Source of the DNA: JAICJC01 sp963757605
GTDB taxonomy: Bacteria > Actinomycetota > Thermoleophilia > Gaiellales > JAICJC01
Assembly: GCA_963757605.1 (NCBI GenBank)
Contig: CAVWSF010000002.1
Span: 1 to 64,000 of the forward strand
Length of the DNA: 64,000 nt
Direction: 5' to 3'
The position numbers and the translations under genes were made by a program. How positions within the stretch are numbered: position 1 is the stretch's first letter; each line of letters opens with the position of its first letter. Below are positions 1-8,509 of this stretch, one piece after another. A model generated the notes under the pieces. It made no database searches. It was given only the letters and a program-made list of their open reading frames with translations, and was not told the DNA's origin.

Positions 1-46
1 AAGCCGATTCGCCAGGGATTGGCCTAAGAACTCCTCTCGGCCTGAG

Positions 47-120
47 TAGCGGGGGCGGGATTTGAACCCGCGACCTCCGGGTTATGAGCCCGGCGAGCTA
101 CCTGACTGCTCCACCCCGCG
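47..120 (-). tRNA. Initiator tRNA-fMet (anticodon CAT)
   Basis: Complete 74-nt cloverleaf read leftwards, with no encoded CCA. The arms are acceptor CGCGGGG/CCCCGC, D stem GAGC/GCTC, anticodon arm CCGGG-CTCATAA-CCCGG, and T stem GCGGG/CCCGC with loop TTCAAAT. Two initiator marks are visible: three stacked G:C pairs at the base of the anticodon stem, and an unpaired first position (C1 faces U72, where most bacterial initiators have C1:A72). The rest of the arm pairing is perfect. Confidence 0.96.
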
Positions 121-134
121 TCGCAAACGCGATT

Positions 135-632
135 CTAGCGGGGCGCTGCGGCCTCGAGCTCGCGCTTGAGGTCCTCGGCCTCGGCGTCGATCTCCTTCTG
201 CACCAGCTTGACGGCGCGCTTCGTCGCCTTCTCGATCTGCTCCTCGATCCGCGACTCGCCGATCACGATGACCGCCGCGCTGCCCTCGTCGAGCGCCTCG
301 CCGAGGTCCTTGAGGTCGCCGCGCGACATTCCCTTCCACAGGTGGCCCACCACCCCGCCGGCGGTCCCTCCGACGATCGCTCCGCCGATGATCGCCGGCG
401 GGAAGAGGATGCCGACGAGGGCGCCGACGGCCACGCCGGTCCAGGCGCCGTGCTGGGTCGGCTTCTCGGTCTTTGAGACGCGGACCTTGCCGCCCTCGCG
501 CTCGATCACGGCGGAGTCGAAGGTCCCGATCGCGCCGGCGGCGTGGAGCTCGAAGACCTCCTCGTAGTCCGCGCGGGCGGCGGCGGCGTCGTCGTAGATC
601 GCGGCGTAGATGAATATCGGTCGGTCGGCCAT
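135..632 (-). CDS. DUF1269-type membrane-associated protein
   Basis: 165 residues. An N-terminal alpha/beta part (start MADRPIFIYAAIYDD) is followed by a Gly-rich hydrophobic hairpin at about residues 64-98 and a charged helical C-terminus rich in Glu and Lys. This is the layout of the DUF1269 family, whose members are described only as membrane proteins; the function is unknown. The start is supported by a purine-rich GAGAGGAG sequence upstream. It lies just downstream of the divergent aldo/keto reductase and is followed by the initiator tRNA on the same strand. Confidence 0.8.
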   Translation of the reverse strand: MADRPIFIYAAIYDDAAAARADYEEVFELHAAGAIGTFDSAVIEREGGKVRVSKTEKPTQHGAWTGVAVGALVGILFPPAIIGGAIVGGTAGGVVGHLWKGMSRGDLKDLGEALDEGSAAVIVIGESRIEEQIEKATKRAVKLVQKEIDAEAEDLKRELEAAAPR

Positions 633-727
633 CCCCGGCTCCTCTCGTAGCTCGGGGCCATCCTAGTCCCGGCGAGCCGCCCTCTCTATGGTGAGGCGAC
701 GGGATAGGAACCGACGAAAGGACGGGG

Positions 728-1721
728 ATGACGATGGAGAAGCGCAGGCTTGCCGACCTCGAGGTCTCGGCGATCGGCCTCGGGTGCATGGGGATGTCCG
801 CCTTCTACGGCGAGACCGACACCGAGGAGTCGAGAGGACCATCCAGCGCGCGCTGGAGATCGGCGTCAACTTCATCGACACGGCCCAGCTCTACGGGCCG
901 CTGACGAACGAGGAGCTCGTCGGCCGGGCGGTGAAGGGCCATCGCGAGGAGTACGTGATCGCGACCAAGTTCGCCCGGCGCATGGACGACGCGACGCCGG
1001 GTGAGATGGGCACCACGGGCCCGCTCGACGGCTCCGCGGAGCACGTGCGCAGCTCGATCGACGGCTCGCTGCGGCGCCTCGGCACCGACTACGTGGACCT
1101 CTACTACCAGCACCGGGTCGACCCGAACGTCCCGATCGAGGAGACGGTGGGCGCGATGGGCGAGCTGGTCGCGGCCGGCAAGATCCGCCACATCGGGCTC
1201 TCCGAGGCGGCGCCGGAGACCATCCGCCGCGCCCAGGCCGTGCACCCGATCACCGCCGTGCAGAGCGAGTACTCGCTGTGGACGCGCGATCCGGAGGCGG
1301 AGGTCCTGCCGACCTGCCGCGAGCTCGGCATCGGCTTCGTGCCCTACTCGCCGCTTGGCCGCGGCTTCCTCTCGGGCCGTTTCAGCGATCCCGACGAGCT
1401 CGACGACGACGACTTCCGAAAGCGCGGTCCGCGCTTCACCGGCGAGAACCTAGAGGCGAACAAGCGGATCGCCGCCAAGGTCGAGGAGGTCGCGACCAGA
1501 AGGGCATCACCGCGGCGCAGCTCGCGATCGCCTGGGTGCTCGCCCGGGGTGACGACCTCGTGCCGATCCCGGGCACGAAGCGCCGCAGCTACCTCGAGCA
1601 GAACGCCGCCGCCGTCGACGTCGAGCTGACGGCCGACGACCTCGAGCGGATCGACGCCGAGCTGCCCGCGACGTCGGGCGAGCGCTACGACGAGGCCGGG
1701 ATGAAGGCGATCAACCTCTAG
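728..1721 (+). pseudogene. Aldo/keto reductase, broken by two frameshifts
   Basis: NADPH-dependent aldo/keto reductase, normally about 330 residues. The reading starts at ATG 728 after AAAGGACGGGG and gives LEVSAIGLGCMGMSAFYGE. It shifts at about 833 into the next frame (RTIQRALEIGVNFIDTAQLYG, TKFARR, YYQHRVDP), then shifts again at about 1498 (KGITAAQLAIAWVLARG, VPIPGTKRR). Each shift equals one missing base, in both cases just before an AG of a Glu-like codon. Restoring both bases gives exactly 332 codons. The catalytic Tyr (AQLYG) and His (YYQHRVD) are intact. Its stop overlaps the stop of the convergent gene. Either a young pseudogene or two assembly errors. Confidence 0.85.
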
Positions 1722-2044
1722 CGTCCAGGGAAGGCGATCCGCGCCTCGCGGCAGCTCGCCTCGACGGCGTCGCCGACCGGGTCGTCGTCCCCCGCGAACT
1801 TCGCGCACAGACGCCTGGCGCGGGCGCCACATGCGTTCAGCTCCTCGGCGCCCATCACGTTCGGCGTCAGCGCACGGATGCAGCCCGGGCCCGGGGCGGG
1901 CCGCGTGTTGCCCGCGCTCGCCACCAGGATCGCCGCGAGAACGGCGACCGTGATCGCGGTCGCCGCCAGGGCCACGATGCGCTCGCGGCGCGTGAGCTTG
2001 TAGAGCGGCGTGGTCGTCCGCTCCCAGTGTCCCTCCAGAGGCAT
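1718..2044 (-). CDS. Hypothetical protein with one membrane segment
   Basis: 108 residues, not recognised. A short basic N-terminus (LTRRER) precedes one hydrophobic helix at about residues 23-45 (IVALAATAITVAVLAAILVA), then an outside part with four Cys (two near CIRAL and ACGARA, and two in LCAKF and ASCREA) that could form disulfides. The start ATG is 13 nt downstream of the permease stop on the same strand; a TAGCCT box made partly from that stop lies 9 nt upstream. Confidence 0.6.
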   Translation of the reverse strand: MPLEGHWERTTTPLYKLTRRERIVALAATAITVAVLAAILVASAGNTRPAPGPGCIRALTPNVMGAEELNACGARARRLCAKFAGDDDPVGDAVEASCREARIAFPGR

Positions 2045-2053
2045 CCTCGCGCC

Positions 2054-2059
2054 AGGCTA
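2054..2059 (-). promoter_or_regulatory. -10-like TAGCCT overlapping upstream stop codon
   Basis: TAGCCT, 9 nt before ATG 2044. Its TAG is the stop codon of the AI-2E-family gene. Prediction from motif and spacing only. Confidence 0.4.
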
Positions 2060-3067
2060 GCGCGCCCGAAGAGCAGCGGTTTTCGCCATTGGTGAGAAAT
2101 CCGCGCGCCGATCTTTGGACATCTGTATGACGATATGGCCCTCGATCTGATGGATGAAGAGGAAGAGCAGCCCGACCGCGATCAGCGCCGTGGCCGACTC
2201 GGTGGCGGCGACCGCCGCCGGCGCGAGCGCTCCCAGCCAGGGGCCGACGTACGGGATGATCTCGACCGCGGCCGCCCAGGCGCCGAAGCCGAGCGCGTAG
2301 GTCGAGCCGCCGGGGAAGAGGCCGGTGATGCCGAGGATCCAGAGGCCGACGCCGGCGGTCGTGCCGATCACGAGCGAGACCAGCGTCTGACCCTTCACGT
2401 ACGCCAGGAGCGCCCGCTCGATGCGGGTCAGGAGGTCGTCGTCGAGGTCGCCGCCGCGGAAGACGCGGCGCAGGAACCGCGACAGGCGCGGCGCGTCGAG
2501 CAGCATGTAGACCGAGATGACGATCACCAGGACGAGGTTGAAGAGGCTCTCGAAGAGCGTGATGACGAGCGATCGCGCCACGTCGACCGCCCGACCGGAG
2601 TAGCGCTGGAGGTGGGCGACGTCGATCGAGTTCAGGAGCCGCTCGCCGGGCGCCTTCACGTCGACCTTGACCGGGCTCGAGTCGTCGATCCAGCGCTGGA
2701 GGTCGGCCAGCCGGCGGTCGGCGGGCGTCACGCCGGCGCTGTTCTCCTTGAACTGGTCCTCGACCTGGTTGGCGACGTCCTGGACCTCGCGGGCGATGAC
2801 CGTCCCCACGATCACGCTCATCCCGCTCACGACGAACGCGAAGAAGAGGTAGACGAGGAGCACCGCGATGCCGCGCGGGATGCGAAGGGCGCAGAACGCC
2901 CGCACGATCGGGTTCAGGAGGATGGCGATCAGCGCCGCCACCACGAACACGAAGACGGCATGGTTGACCGCGGACACCAGCAACCACACGCCCACGATCG
3001 CAAGCGGAAGGCCGACAAGCTGAACCCACCGCGGGACCAGGATCTTCCCGGGCGCGTTGGGCGGCAT
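2057..3067 (-). CDS. AI-2E family transporter, C-terminally truncated
   Basis: Polytopic membrane protein of the AI-2E/YdiK permease family, which exports small molecules or ions in members that have been studied. Paired helices lie near residues 15-90; a long soluble segment at about 95-165 precedes further helices, with the family signature region EIIPYVGPWLG followed by FIHQIEGH. Family members continue about 60 more residues with two helices after the QIEGH motif; here the protein instead ends in a charged tail (SKDRRADFSPMAKTAALRAR). The DNA of that tail resembles the left hairpin of the four-copy intergenic element. Start: ATG 3067 is preferred over ATG 3076, because a TAGGAT box overlaps the latter. 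Confidence 0.8.
   Translation of the reverse strand: MPPNAPGKILVPRWVQLVGLPLAIVGVWLLVSAVNHAVFVFVVAALIAILLNPIVRAFCALRIPRGIAVLLVYLFFAFVVSGMSVIVGTVIAREVQDVANQVEDQFKENSAGVTPADRRLADLQRWIDDSSPVKVDVKAPGERLLNSIDVAHLQRYSGRAVDVARSLVITLFESLFNLVLVIVISVYMLLDAPRLSRFLRRVFRGGDLDDDLLTRIERALLAYVKGQTLVSLVIGTTAGVGLWILGITGLFPGGSTYALGFGAWAAAVEIIPYVGPWLGALAPAAVAATESATALIAVGLLFLFIHQIEGHIVIQMSKDRRADFSPMAKTAALRAR
2062..2090 (-). repeat. Degenerate fragment of the two-hairpin intergenic element
   Basis: Read leftwards, GGCGAAAACCGCTGCTCTTC followed by GGGCGCGC matches the left hairpin of the element at 39920-39949 (GGCGAAGACCGCGCTCTTCG then GCGGCGCGC) with a few differences. It forms the aberrant 3' end of the AI-2E gene. 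The match is short, so homology is inferred, not certain. Confidence 0.4.
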
Positions 3068-3074
3068 CGTGGCC

Positions 3075-3080
3075 ATCCTA
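3075..3080 (-). promoter_or_regulatory. -10-like TAGGAT
   Basis: TAGGAT, 7 nt before ATG 3067; overlaps the alternative ATG at 3076, so it favours the shorter AI-2E-family protein. Motif-based prediction. Confidence 0.4.
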
Positions 3081-3095
3081 CCAGCGGCCCCATGC

Positions 3096-3101
3096 TAGGC
3101 T
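3096..3101 (+). promoter_or_regulatory. -10-like TAGGCT
   Basis: TAGGCT, 7 nt before GTG 3109, with no Shine-Dalgarno sequence between; suggests a leaderless transcript for the M23-like gene. Confidence 0.4.
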
Positions 3102-3108
3102 GGACCTC

Positions 3109-3897
3109 GTGATCGCTCCAGGAAGGCGGCCTCCGCGCCGGCGGCCGCGCCGCCGCCCGCCACCAACACGGGCCCGACGGATCGGGCTTGCGATCGCCCT
3201 TCTCGCGGTGGTCGTGCTCGTCGCGACCGCTCTGCGGGGCGGGTCGGCGCCGCGCATCCAGGCTGCCGTCGCCGTCTCCCCGCCGAAGCACGCGCTGGCG
3301 CCGGACGGGCCTCCCATCCCGACGCTCATGGCGAGCGGCCCGAACGGCCTCGAGCTCGACGTGCCGATCGCCCAGGCCCGCGTGACGGCGATCGTCTACC
3401 ACGGCGTGGGCGACGCGCGCATCATCCCGCTCGCCCCGGTGGGCCATCAGAAGAACGCCGGCATCATCACGAAGCTCTCGAACCTCATCACCGGCGCCTC
3501 GAACGGCGCCGGCCCCGGGTTCTACGTCGACGGCGTCGGAGGCGGGCCCGAGACGGGCTCGGTCGACGTCGGCGCGGTGTCGGGGACGCGCATCTACTCG
3601 CCCGTCGACGGCACGGTCGTCGGCATCCGGCCGTACGTGCTCGACGGCTCCCCGCACGGGAGCGTCCTGCAGATCCAGCCCACGTCGACGCCCGCCGACA
3701 TCGTGACCCTGACGAACCTCAGAACGGCGCCCGAGATCGCGGTCGGCGACCAGGTGATCGCGGCGCGCACGCGCCTGGGAACCGTGATCGACCTGAGCCG
3801 CGTGATCACCCAGGAGCTCGCGAAGTACACGTCAGACGCGGGCAACCACCTCCACCTCGAGGTCGGGCCGGCGCCCGCCGCCTCCCTGCTCCTCTAG
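3109..3897 (+). CDS. M23-like (LytM-type) exported protein
   Basis: 262 residues from a GTG start. The N-terminus is Arg/Pro-rich and basic, followed by one membrane anchor at about residues 25-42, so the rest is probably outside the cell. The C-terminal half has the LytM/M23 fold pattern: SGTRIYSPVDGTVVGI then NHLHLEVGPA, which is the HxH zinc motif of M23 endopeptidases. The first zinc ligand (His of HxxxD) is not seen: the matching stretch reads ETGSVDVGA. It may therefore be a non-catalytic binding protein. It is followed 3 nt later by the phosphodiesterase gene, so the two are likely co-transcribed. Confidence 0.7.
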   Translation: MIAPGRRPPRRRPRRRPPPTRARRIGLAIALLAVVVLVATALRGGSAPRIQAAVAVSPPKHALAPDGPPIPTLMASGPNGLELDVPIAQARVTAIVYHGVGDARIIPLAPVGHQKNAGIITKLSNLITGASNGAGPGFYVDGVGGGPETGSVDVGAVSGTRIYSPVDGTVVGIRPYVLDGSPHGSVLQIQPTSTPADIVTLTNLRTAPEIAVGDQVIAARTRLGTVIDLSRVITQELAKYTSDAGNHLHLEVGPAPAASLLL

Positions 3898-3900
3898 AAG

Positions 3901-4683
3901 GTGCGGATCCTCTTCATCGCCGACGCCTTCGCGGCGGCCGGTCGCAGGATCATCGAGGAGCGCCTCCCCGGCCTCCGGCGCGACCGGGAGCTCGACTTCG
4001 TGATCGCGAACGCCGAGAACGTGGCCGACGGCGTCGGGATCACGAGCCGGATCGCGCGCAAGCTCTTCGAGGCGGGAGTCGACGTGATCACGCTCGGAAA
4101 CCACGCCTACCGCCAGCGCGAGGTGTACCCGTACCTCGACCAGGAGCAGCGGATCCTGCGGCCCGTCAACTACCCCGAGACGGCGCCCGGGCACGGGACG
4201 TGCGTCGCCGAGGCGGCCGACGGCACGCGGGTGGCGGTCATCAACCTGATCGGGAGCCTCTTCCTCGACGCGGCCGTGACCCCGTTCGCGGTAGCCGAGC
4301 GGCTTGTGGACGACGCGAAGGCCAAGGCGCCGATCGTCGTCGTCGACTTCCACGCCGAGGCGACGAGCGAGAAGGTCGCCATGGGGCGACTGCTTGCGGG
4401 CAAGGCGACGGCCGTGCTCGGCACCCACACGCACATCCAGACGAACGACGCGAGCATTCTCCCGGGCGGGACGGCCTACATCACCGACGCGGGCATGACC
4501 GGCCCGCACGACTCCGTGATCGGGGTGCGCACCGACCTCGTCCTACGCCGCTTCACGACCCAGCTCCCGATTCGGTTCGAGCCGGCCGACGGCGACGTGC
4601 GGATCGAGGGCGCGATCTTCGAGTGCGACGCCGAGGGACGGGCCACCGCGATGGAGTCGTTCCGCCTGCTCGACGACCGCTAG
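3901..4683 (+). CDS. ymdB: YmdB-family metallophosphoesterase (TIGR00282 type)
   Basis: 260 residues from GTG. YmdB proteins are dinuclear-metal phosphodiesterases that act on 2',3'-cyclic nucleotides in Bacillus. The metal-binding motifs are all present in order: D8 region (FIADAF), NAENVADG near residue 39, GNHAYRQ near 67, DFHAEATSEK near 149 and GTHTHIQT near 174. The length equals the family norm. It starts 3 nt after the M23-like gene and overlaps the 3' end of the opposing membrane protein by 4 nt. In many bacteria ymdB lies by rny; here no RNase Y gene is adjacent. Confidence 0.9.
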   Translation: MRILFIADAFAAAGRRIIEERLPGLRRDRELDFVIANAENVADGVGITSRIARKLFEAGVDVITLGNHAYRQREVYPYLDQEQRILRPVNYPETAPGHGTCVAEAADGTRVAVINLIGSLFLDAAVTPFAVAERLVDDAKAKAPIVVVDFHAEATSEKVAMGRLLAGKATAVLGTHTHIQTNDASILPGGTAYITDAGMTGPHDSVIGVRTDLVLRRFTTQLPIRFEPADGDVRIEGAIFECDAEGRATAMESFRLLDDR

Positions 4684-6590
4684 AGCGCGATTGGCGCCGG
4701 TAGCGGGGCCGGCGCCGGGTCCGACTCGGCGGCTGCCCGCGGCAGGAGGAGGCCGGCCAGGACGAGCGGCAGCCACCAGCACACGTACGGGTAGAACCAG
4801 TAGCTGGCGGTGATCTGCAGGCCGATGACCGCGGCGGCGCTCAGCGCTGCGATGGCGACCGCGTCCTTCGGTTTGCGCGGGAAGACGAGCAGCGCCACGA
4901 CGCCGACCACCACGAAGAACTGCACCACGTGCTGCAGCCAGGTGATGTCGGGCCAGCCCGGGTGGTAGCTGGGGAGCGTCCAGATCGCCATCGGCGTCAC
5001 CCGACCGAGCTGGTAGTCGAGCGTGCGATGCCAGAAGAGCGAGAGCCCGTGGGCGTCGAGCGCCAGGATCGAGAGCAGCGCGAGCCCCGCGGCGGCGAAG
5101 CCCGCGAAGGTCGCCGCGCGGTGCTTGAGCGACGCGAAGAGCGGCACGAGCGCGAGCGGCGCGAACTTCGTGAGCGACGCGGCGGCCAGGAGGGCGCCGC
5201 GCAGCACGGGGACCGAGAGGGCGGCCAGCGTCCACGCGAGGAGCGCGCCCACCAGCGCGTCGTTCGTGTTCATGTTGAGCGCGTAGAGCGTGAACGGGTT
5301 CGCCGCCCACCCGAACGCGAGCAGGAGGCCGATCCGCCCGCTCGCGAGCCGCCAGCCGGCGACGAAGAGGCCGGCGATCGCGAGCAGGTCGTAGGCAGAG
5401 GCCGTGACGTGCGCCGCGGGCAGGGAGTCCCACAGCCCGCTCCAGCCCATGATCGCGACCGCCGGGATGTAGGTCAGATAGATCGTCGGCCCGTAGGTGT
5501 CGCCCTGGGCGATCGGCGACTCGCACTCCCCGTTCGACTGGATGTACGCCTTCGGATCGCCGTTCGAGTACTTGCCGCCGCAGGGCTTGCCCGTCTTGTC
5601 CGGCATGTGGCCGTACGGGACCACCCCGTCCATCAGCCGCGACGCGCCCGCCACGCCGGCGTAGCCCACGTCGATCACGTTCGAGTCCTGGTTGTTCAGG
5701 CCGAGCCGGAACCCCATGAGGCCGAAGACGAGCGCGATCAGGAGCAGCATGTGCGTCTCGCCGACGCGCACCGCGCGCGGGCGGCGGTGCGTCGCGACCC
5801 AGACCATGCGCGCACATAGGTACACGAGCGGCGGGTAGACAAGCGGCGTCGCCCGGAAGATGTCGCCGTGGTTGAACTCGACGAGCGACGCCACGAACCC
5901 CAGCGTCACGACCAGGTCGAGCGTGCGCATCGAGCGCAGCCGGCGCCAGTCGAGAAGGCCCGCGAGGAAGATCGCGCACATCGGCCAGAGCACGAACGCC
6001 CGGTTCACCTTGCGCCCGTATGCGTCCGGGAGCCCGCGGGCCAGCATCCACCCCACCTGCGGACCGGTCCACACCTCGTAGGCGACCCCCGTCGCGTCCT
6101 GGATGTGCACCTCGGCGATCTTGTCGTCGCCGGCGAAGTAGTCCACGGTCCACACCCGCAGGGGGCCGAGATCGGCGGAGTGGGTGACGTGCGAGTACTG
6201 GCCGATCCAGCTCTTGACCGCCTTGGAGCGGCTGGCGACGACGAACGCAGCGTTGCTCGTGAGATTCGGCGGCCCCTGCTGGGGGGTCAGCTTGACCGCC
6301 GTCACGGCCCGCTTTCGCTCCGAGACCGTGACCTGGGCGAGCACGTTCTGAGCGCCCTTCGGCTCGAGGAACACCGTCCAGGACCGCTTGTGGCGGTCGT
6401 AGAACGTCTCCCAGTGCGACCCCGGGTTCTGGACCAGGAGCACGGCGAGCCGGCGGTCGTGCTCGGCGAGCTTGACCGCCTGCACGGACGTGAGGTGGCG
6501 CACCGCCGCACCGGCACCCGGCGCTGCCAGGAGCAGCACCGCCACCGCTGCGATCAGCGCGCTACCTGAACGTCCAGACCTTGTTGCCAA
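4680..6590 (-). CDS. Polytopic membrane protein, glycosyltransferase-87/DUF2029-like
   Basis: 636 residues. The N-terminus looks like a signal segment (SALIAAVAVLLLAAPGAGA) followed by an extracytoplasmic domain to about residue 190 that resembles PepSY-like beta/alpha segments. About ten membrane helices follow, with loops such as NNQDSNVIDVGYAG and GDTYGPTIYLTYIP, a pattern seen in mannosyl/arabinosyl transferases that use polyprenyl-phosphate sugars (GT-C fold). An acidic residue pair typical of GT-C enzymes is not clear, so activity is inferred. It overlaps gtrA by 29 nt, which supports a role in lipid-linked sugar transfer. Confidence 0.55.
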   Translation of the reverse strand: MATRSGRSGSALIAAVAVLLLAAPGAGAAVRHLTSVQAVKLAEHDRRLAVLLVQNPGSHWETFYDRHKRSWTVFLEPKGAQNVLAQVTVSERKRAVTAVKLTPQQGPPNLTSNAAFVVASRSKAVKSWIGQYSHVTHSADLGPLRVWTVDYFAGDDKIAEVHIQDATGVAYEVWTGPQVGWMLARGLPDAYGRKVNRAFVLWPMCAIFLAGLLDWRRLRSMRTLDLVVTLGFVASLVEFNHGDIFRATPLVYPPLVYLCARMVWVATHRRPRAVRVGETHMLLLIALVFGLMGFRLGLNNQDSNVIDVGYAGVAGASRLMDGVVPYGHMPDKTGKPCGGKYSNGDPKAYIQSNGECESPIAQGDTYGPTIYLTYIPAVAIMGWSGLWDSLPAAHVTASAYDLLAIAGLFVAGWRLASGRIGLLLAFGWAANPFTLYALNMNTNDALVGALLAWTLAALSVPVLRGALLAAASLTKFAPLALVPLFASLKHRAATFAGFAAAGLALLSILALDAHGLSLFWHRTLDYQLGRVTPMAIWTLPSYHPGWPDITWLQHVVQFFVVVGVVALLVFPRKPKDAVAIAALSAAAVIGLQITASYWFYPYVCWWLPLVLAGLLLPRAAAESDPAPAPLPAPIAL

Positions 6591-7011
6591 GGAAGCTCAC
6601 CGGCAGGGCCACGAGGATCGCGATGGCCGCCGCCGGCGGCTTCGCCATGCCGGCCAGCTCGACGAGCGCCCGCAGCACGATGAGGTCGAGGACCAGCGCG
6701 GCCGTGCTCACGCAGAGGAAGCGGGCGTACTGATGATGGGGCCGGCCGTGTTCGACCCGGAACGTCCACAGCCGGTTCCAGACGAAGTTACTCGTCGCGG
6801 CGCAGATGAACGCGACCGTGAAGGCGAGCGTGTACGGCATGCTCGGGTCGGCGACCAGGAACACGCCGAGGTTGATCAGGTATCCCGAGCCGCCGACGCA
6901 GCAGTACCGGACGAGCTCCATCCAGTTCGCCGGTCGTCCCGCGGCCACCCGGACGCGCTGCGCGTGGCGCCGCATGACGGCCGACGCGGCTTCGGCGCGG
7001 GCTTCGTCCAT
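6562..7011 (-). CDS. GtrA family membrane protein
   Basis: 149 residues with four membrane helices. Family marks are RYCCVGGSGYLINLGVF near residue 35, NFVWNRLWTFR near 75 and a second NKVWTFR at the extreme C-terminus. GtrA proteins are thought to flip or escort polyprenyl-linked sugars. It is followed by, and overlaps, the GT-C-like gene, a common pairing. A TAGCAT box 7 nt upstream includes the stop codon of the preceding phosphodiesterase gene. Confidence 0.85.
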   Translation of the reverse strand: MDEARAEAASAVMRRHAQRVRVAAGRPANWMELVRYCCVGGSGYLINLGVFLVADPSMPYTLAFTVAFICAATSNFVWNRLWTFRVEHGRPHHQYARFLCVSTAALVLDLIVLRALVELAGMAKPPAAAIAILVALPVSFLGNKVWTFR

Positions 7012-7018
7012 CGGGTCG

Positions 7019-7024
7019 ATGCTA
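7019..7024 (-). promoter_or_regulatory. -10-like TAGCAT overlapping upstream stop codon
   Basis: TAGCAT, 7 nt before ATG 7011. Its TAG is the stop codon of the phosphodiesterase gene. Motif-based prediction of a leaderless start. Confidence 0.4.
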
Positions 7025-8470
7025 TCCGACCGTGCCCACGAGGGCGTGCGGTCGGCTCACACGCGGGGCGCCGAAGTGGCGGCAGACGAACGGCTGGACG
7101 TCCGTGATCGACGGCTGAGAGGGAAACGCCTCGCCGGACGGGAACCCCGCGACCACGAGCGGGACCAGCGAGTCCTCCGCTCGCAGCGAGCCATGGCTGC
7201 CTCCGCCCAGGTGGTGGATGCCGCCGGAGTCGGCGAACTCCCAGCCCGGCGCGGCCGAGACGATCACGTCGCCGGCGGTCGCGCACAGGAGCGCGCCCTC
7301 GATGCGCTCCAGCGCGTTCGGGTAGAGGGCGGGGTCGAGGAGGCCCGCATCGCCCTCGACGTCCCAGCTGTTTCCGCGCTCGTCGACCGTCCCCGACCCG
7401 CGCCGGAACCGCAGCCGGCCCTCGCCGCGGCGCACCGCGAGCCAGTCGCCGTCGCGGTGGGCCACGACATCGGAGGCAGCGAGCGCCCCGAGCCGGTCGG
7501 CCACCTCGGCTGCGCCCGCCCGCGCGCCCGGCAGCAGATACGCCATGGCAGCCCGGTTCGAGGCCGCGACGGCCACGTCGCAGCGGTCGGGCTCCGATCG
7601 GCGGCTGGAGCGGAAGAGGCGCAGGTCCGAGAGTGGCTCGGAGGCGTCGGCGATCTGCTCGACCGAGCTCTGCGAGTGGTCGGCCAGCACGATCACGCCG
7701 TAGCGGTCGAGGAAGCGGTCGAGCCCGCCCGCGGCCTCCACCATCAGTCCCAGGCCGCTGTCGGCGCGCTCCACGGCACCGAGCACGTCGCCACCGCGGT
7801 GCCCGGCGGCGTCCGTCTCGTACAGGTACAGGAACAGGAAGTCGAAGCCGTCGCGGGTGACGAGCCAGCGCGCGACCGCCCCGCCGTGGCGGTCGATGCC
7901 GGTGCCGAAGTTCCGCGGCGCGCCGGTCAGGTCCGAGAAGAAGAGGTCGCCCAGGAAGTACCGCCGCGGCCCGTAGACGGCGTCGACGATCCCGACCGTG
8001 CGGGCGAAGCGGCGGGCGGCGGGCCGCGTGATCTGGTGGCGCGCACGGCCGCGGCAGACGTACAGGTTCACGGCCGCCGTGACGAGCCCGGCGTCCTCGA
8101 GCGCCTCGAACACCGTCGTGGCCCGCGGCGACATGTGGAGCAGGTTCAGGTTCACCAGGATGTCGTCGATCATCTGGCGCGTGCCCTCCGCGAGGGTGGC
8201 GGCGAAGGACGAGCCGTACTCGACGAACCGGCCCTCGCCGCGGTGGTACCAGGTCATGCCGGGGATGCGCGACCCGACCGGGTGCTCACCCGTCACGATC
8301 GCCGAGAGGCACACCGGCGTCAGCGAGGGGAACGTCGAGACGCAGGCATCGCTGCGCGACCCGGCCTCCGCCAGCGCGGCGATGGTCGGCGCCTTGCCCG
8401 CCGCGACCGCGCGGTCGAGCAGCTCGGGACCGAGGCCGTCGACGACGGCCAGGACGACCTTCTTCTTCAC
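7022..8470 (-). CDS. Alkaline-phosphatase-superfamily phosphodiesterase
   Basis: 482 residues from GTG 8470 (VKKKVVLAVVDGLG). The type I phosphodiesterase/nucleotide pyrophosphatase layout is visible: metal Asp in VVDGLG, nucleophile Thr region STFPSLTPVCLSAIVTG, LYETDAAGH near the middle and VLADHSQS later, with a C-terminal GGIHHLGGGSHGS that fits the last metal site. The natural substrate cannot be told. The reading frame stays open 125 codons upstream, but that stretch is repeat-rich DNA. The start is supported by a TACGAT box 6 nt upstream. A decayed copy of the gene's first codons lies at 8581-8657. Confidence 0.8.
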   Translation of the reverse strand: MKKKVVLAVVDGLGPELLDRAVAAGKAPTIAALAEAGSRSDACVSTFPSLTPVCLSAIVTGEHPVGSRIPGMTWYHRGEGRFVEYGSSFAATLAEGTRQMIDDILVNLNLLHMSPRATTVFEALEDAGLVTAAVNLYVCRGRARHQITRPAARRFARTVGIVDAVYGPRRYFLGDLFFSDLTGAPRNFGTGIDRHGGAVARWLVTRDGFDFLFLYLYETDAAGHRGGDVLGAVERADSGLGLMVEAAGGLDRFLDRYGVIVLADHSQSSVEQIADASEPLSDLRLFRSSRRSEPDRCDVAVAASNRAAMAYLLPGARAGAAEVADRLGALAASDVVAHRDGDWLAVRRGEGRLRFRRGSGTVDERGNSWDVEGDAGLLDPALYPNALERIEGALLCATAGDVIVSAAPGWEFADSGGIHHLGGGSHGSLRAEDSLVPLVVAGFPSGEAFPSQPSITDVQPFVCRHFGAPRVSRPHALVGTVG

Positions 8471-8476
8471 GCCCGA

Positions 8477-8482
8477 ATCGTA
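8477..8482 (-). promoter_or_regulatory. -10-like TACGAT
   Basis: TACGAT, 6 nt before GTG 8470, no Shine-Dalgarno between. The decayed copy upstream has CACGAT at the same spacing. Confidence 0.45.
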
Positions 8483-8509
8483 GGCCGCACGGAATCGCCG
8501 GGGACCACC

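Noticed and set aside
2135..3112. 325-codon rightward frame opposite the AI-2E-family gene
   Set aside because: Charged low-complexity translation, no motifs; mirror of the real gene.
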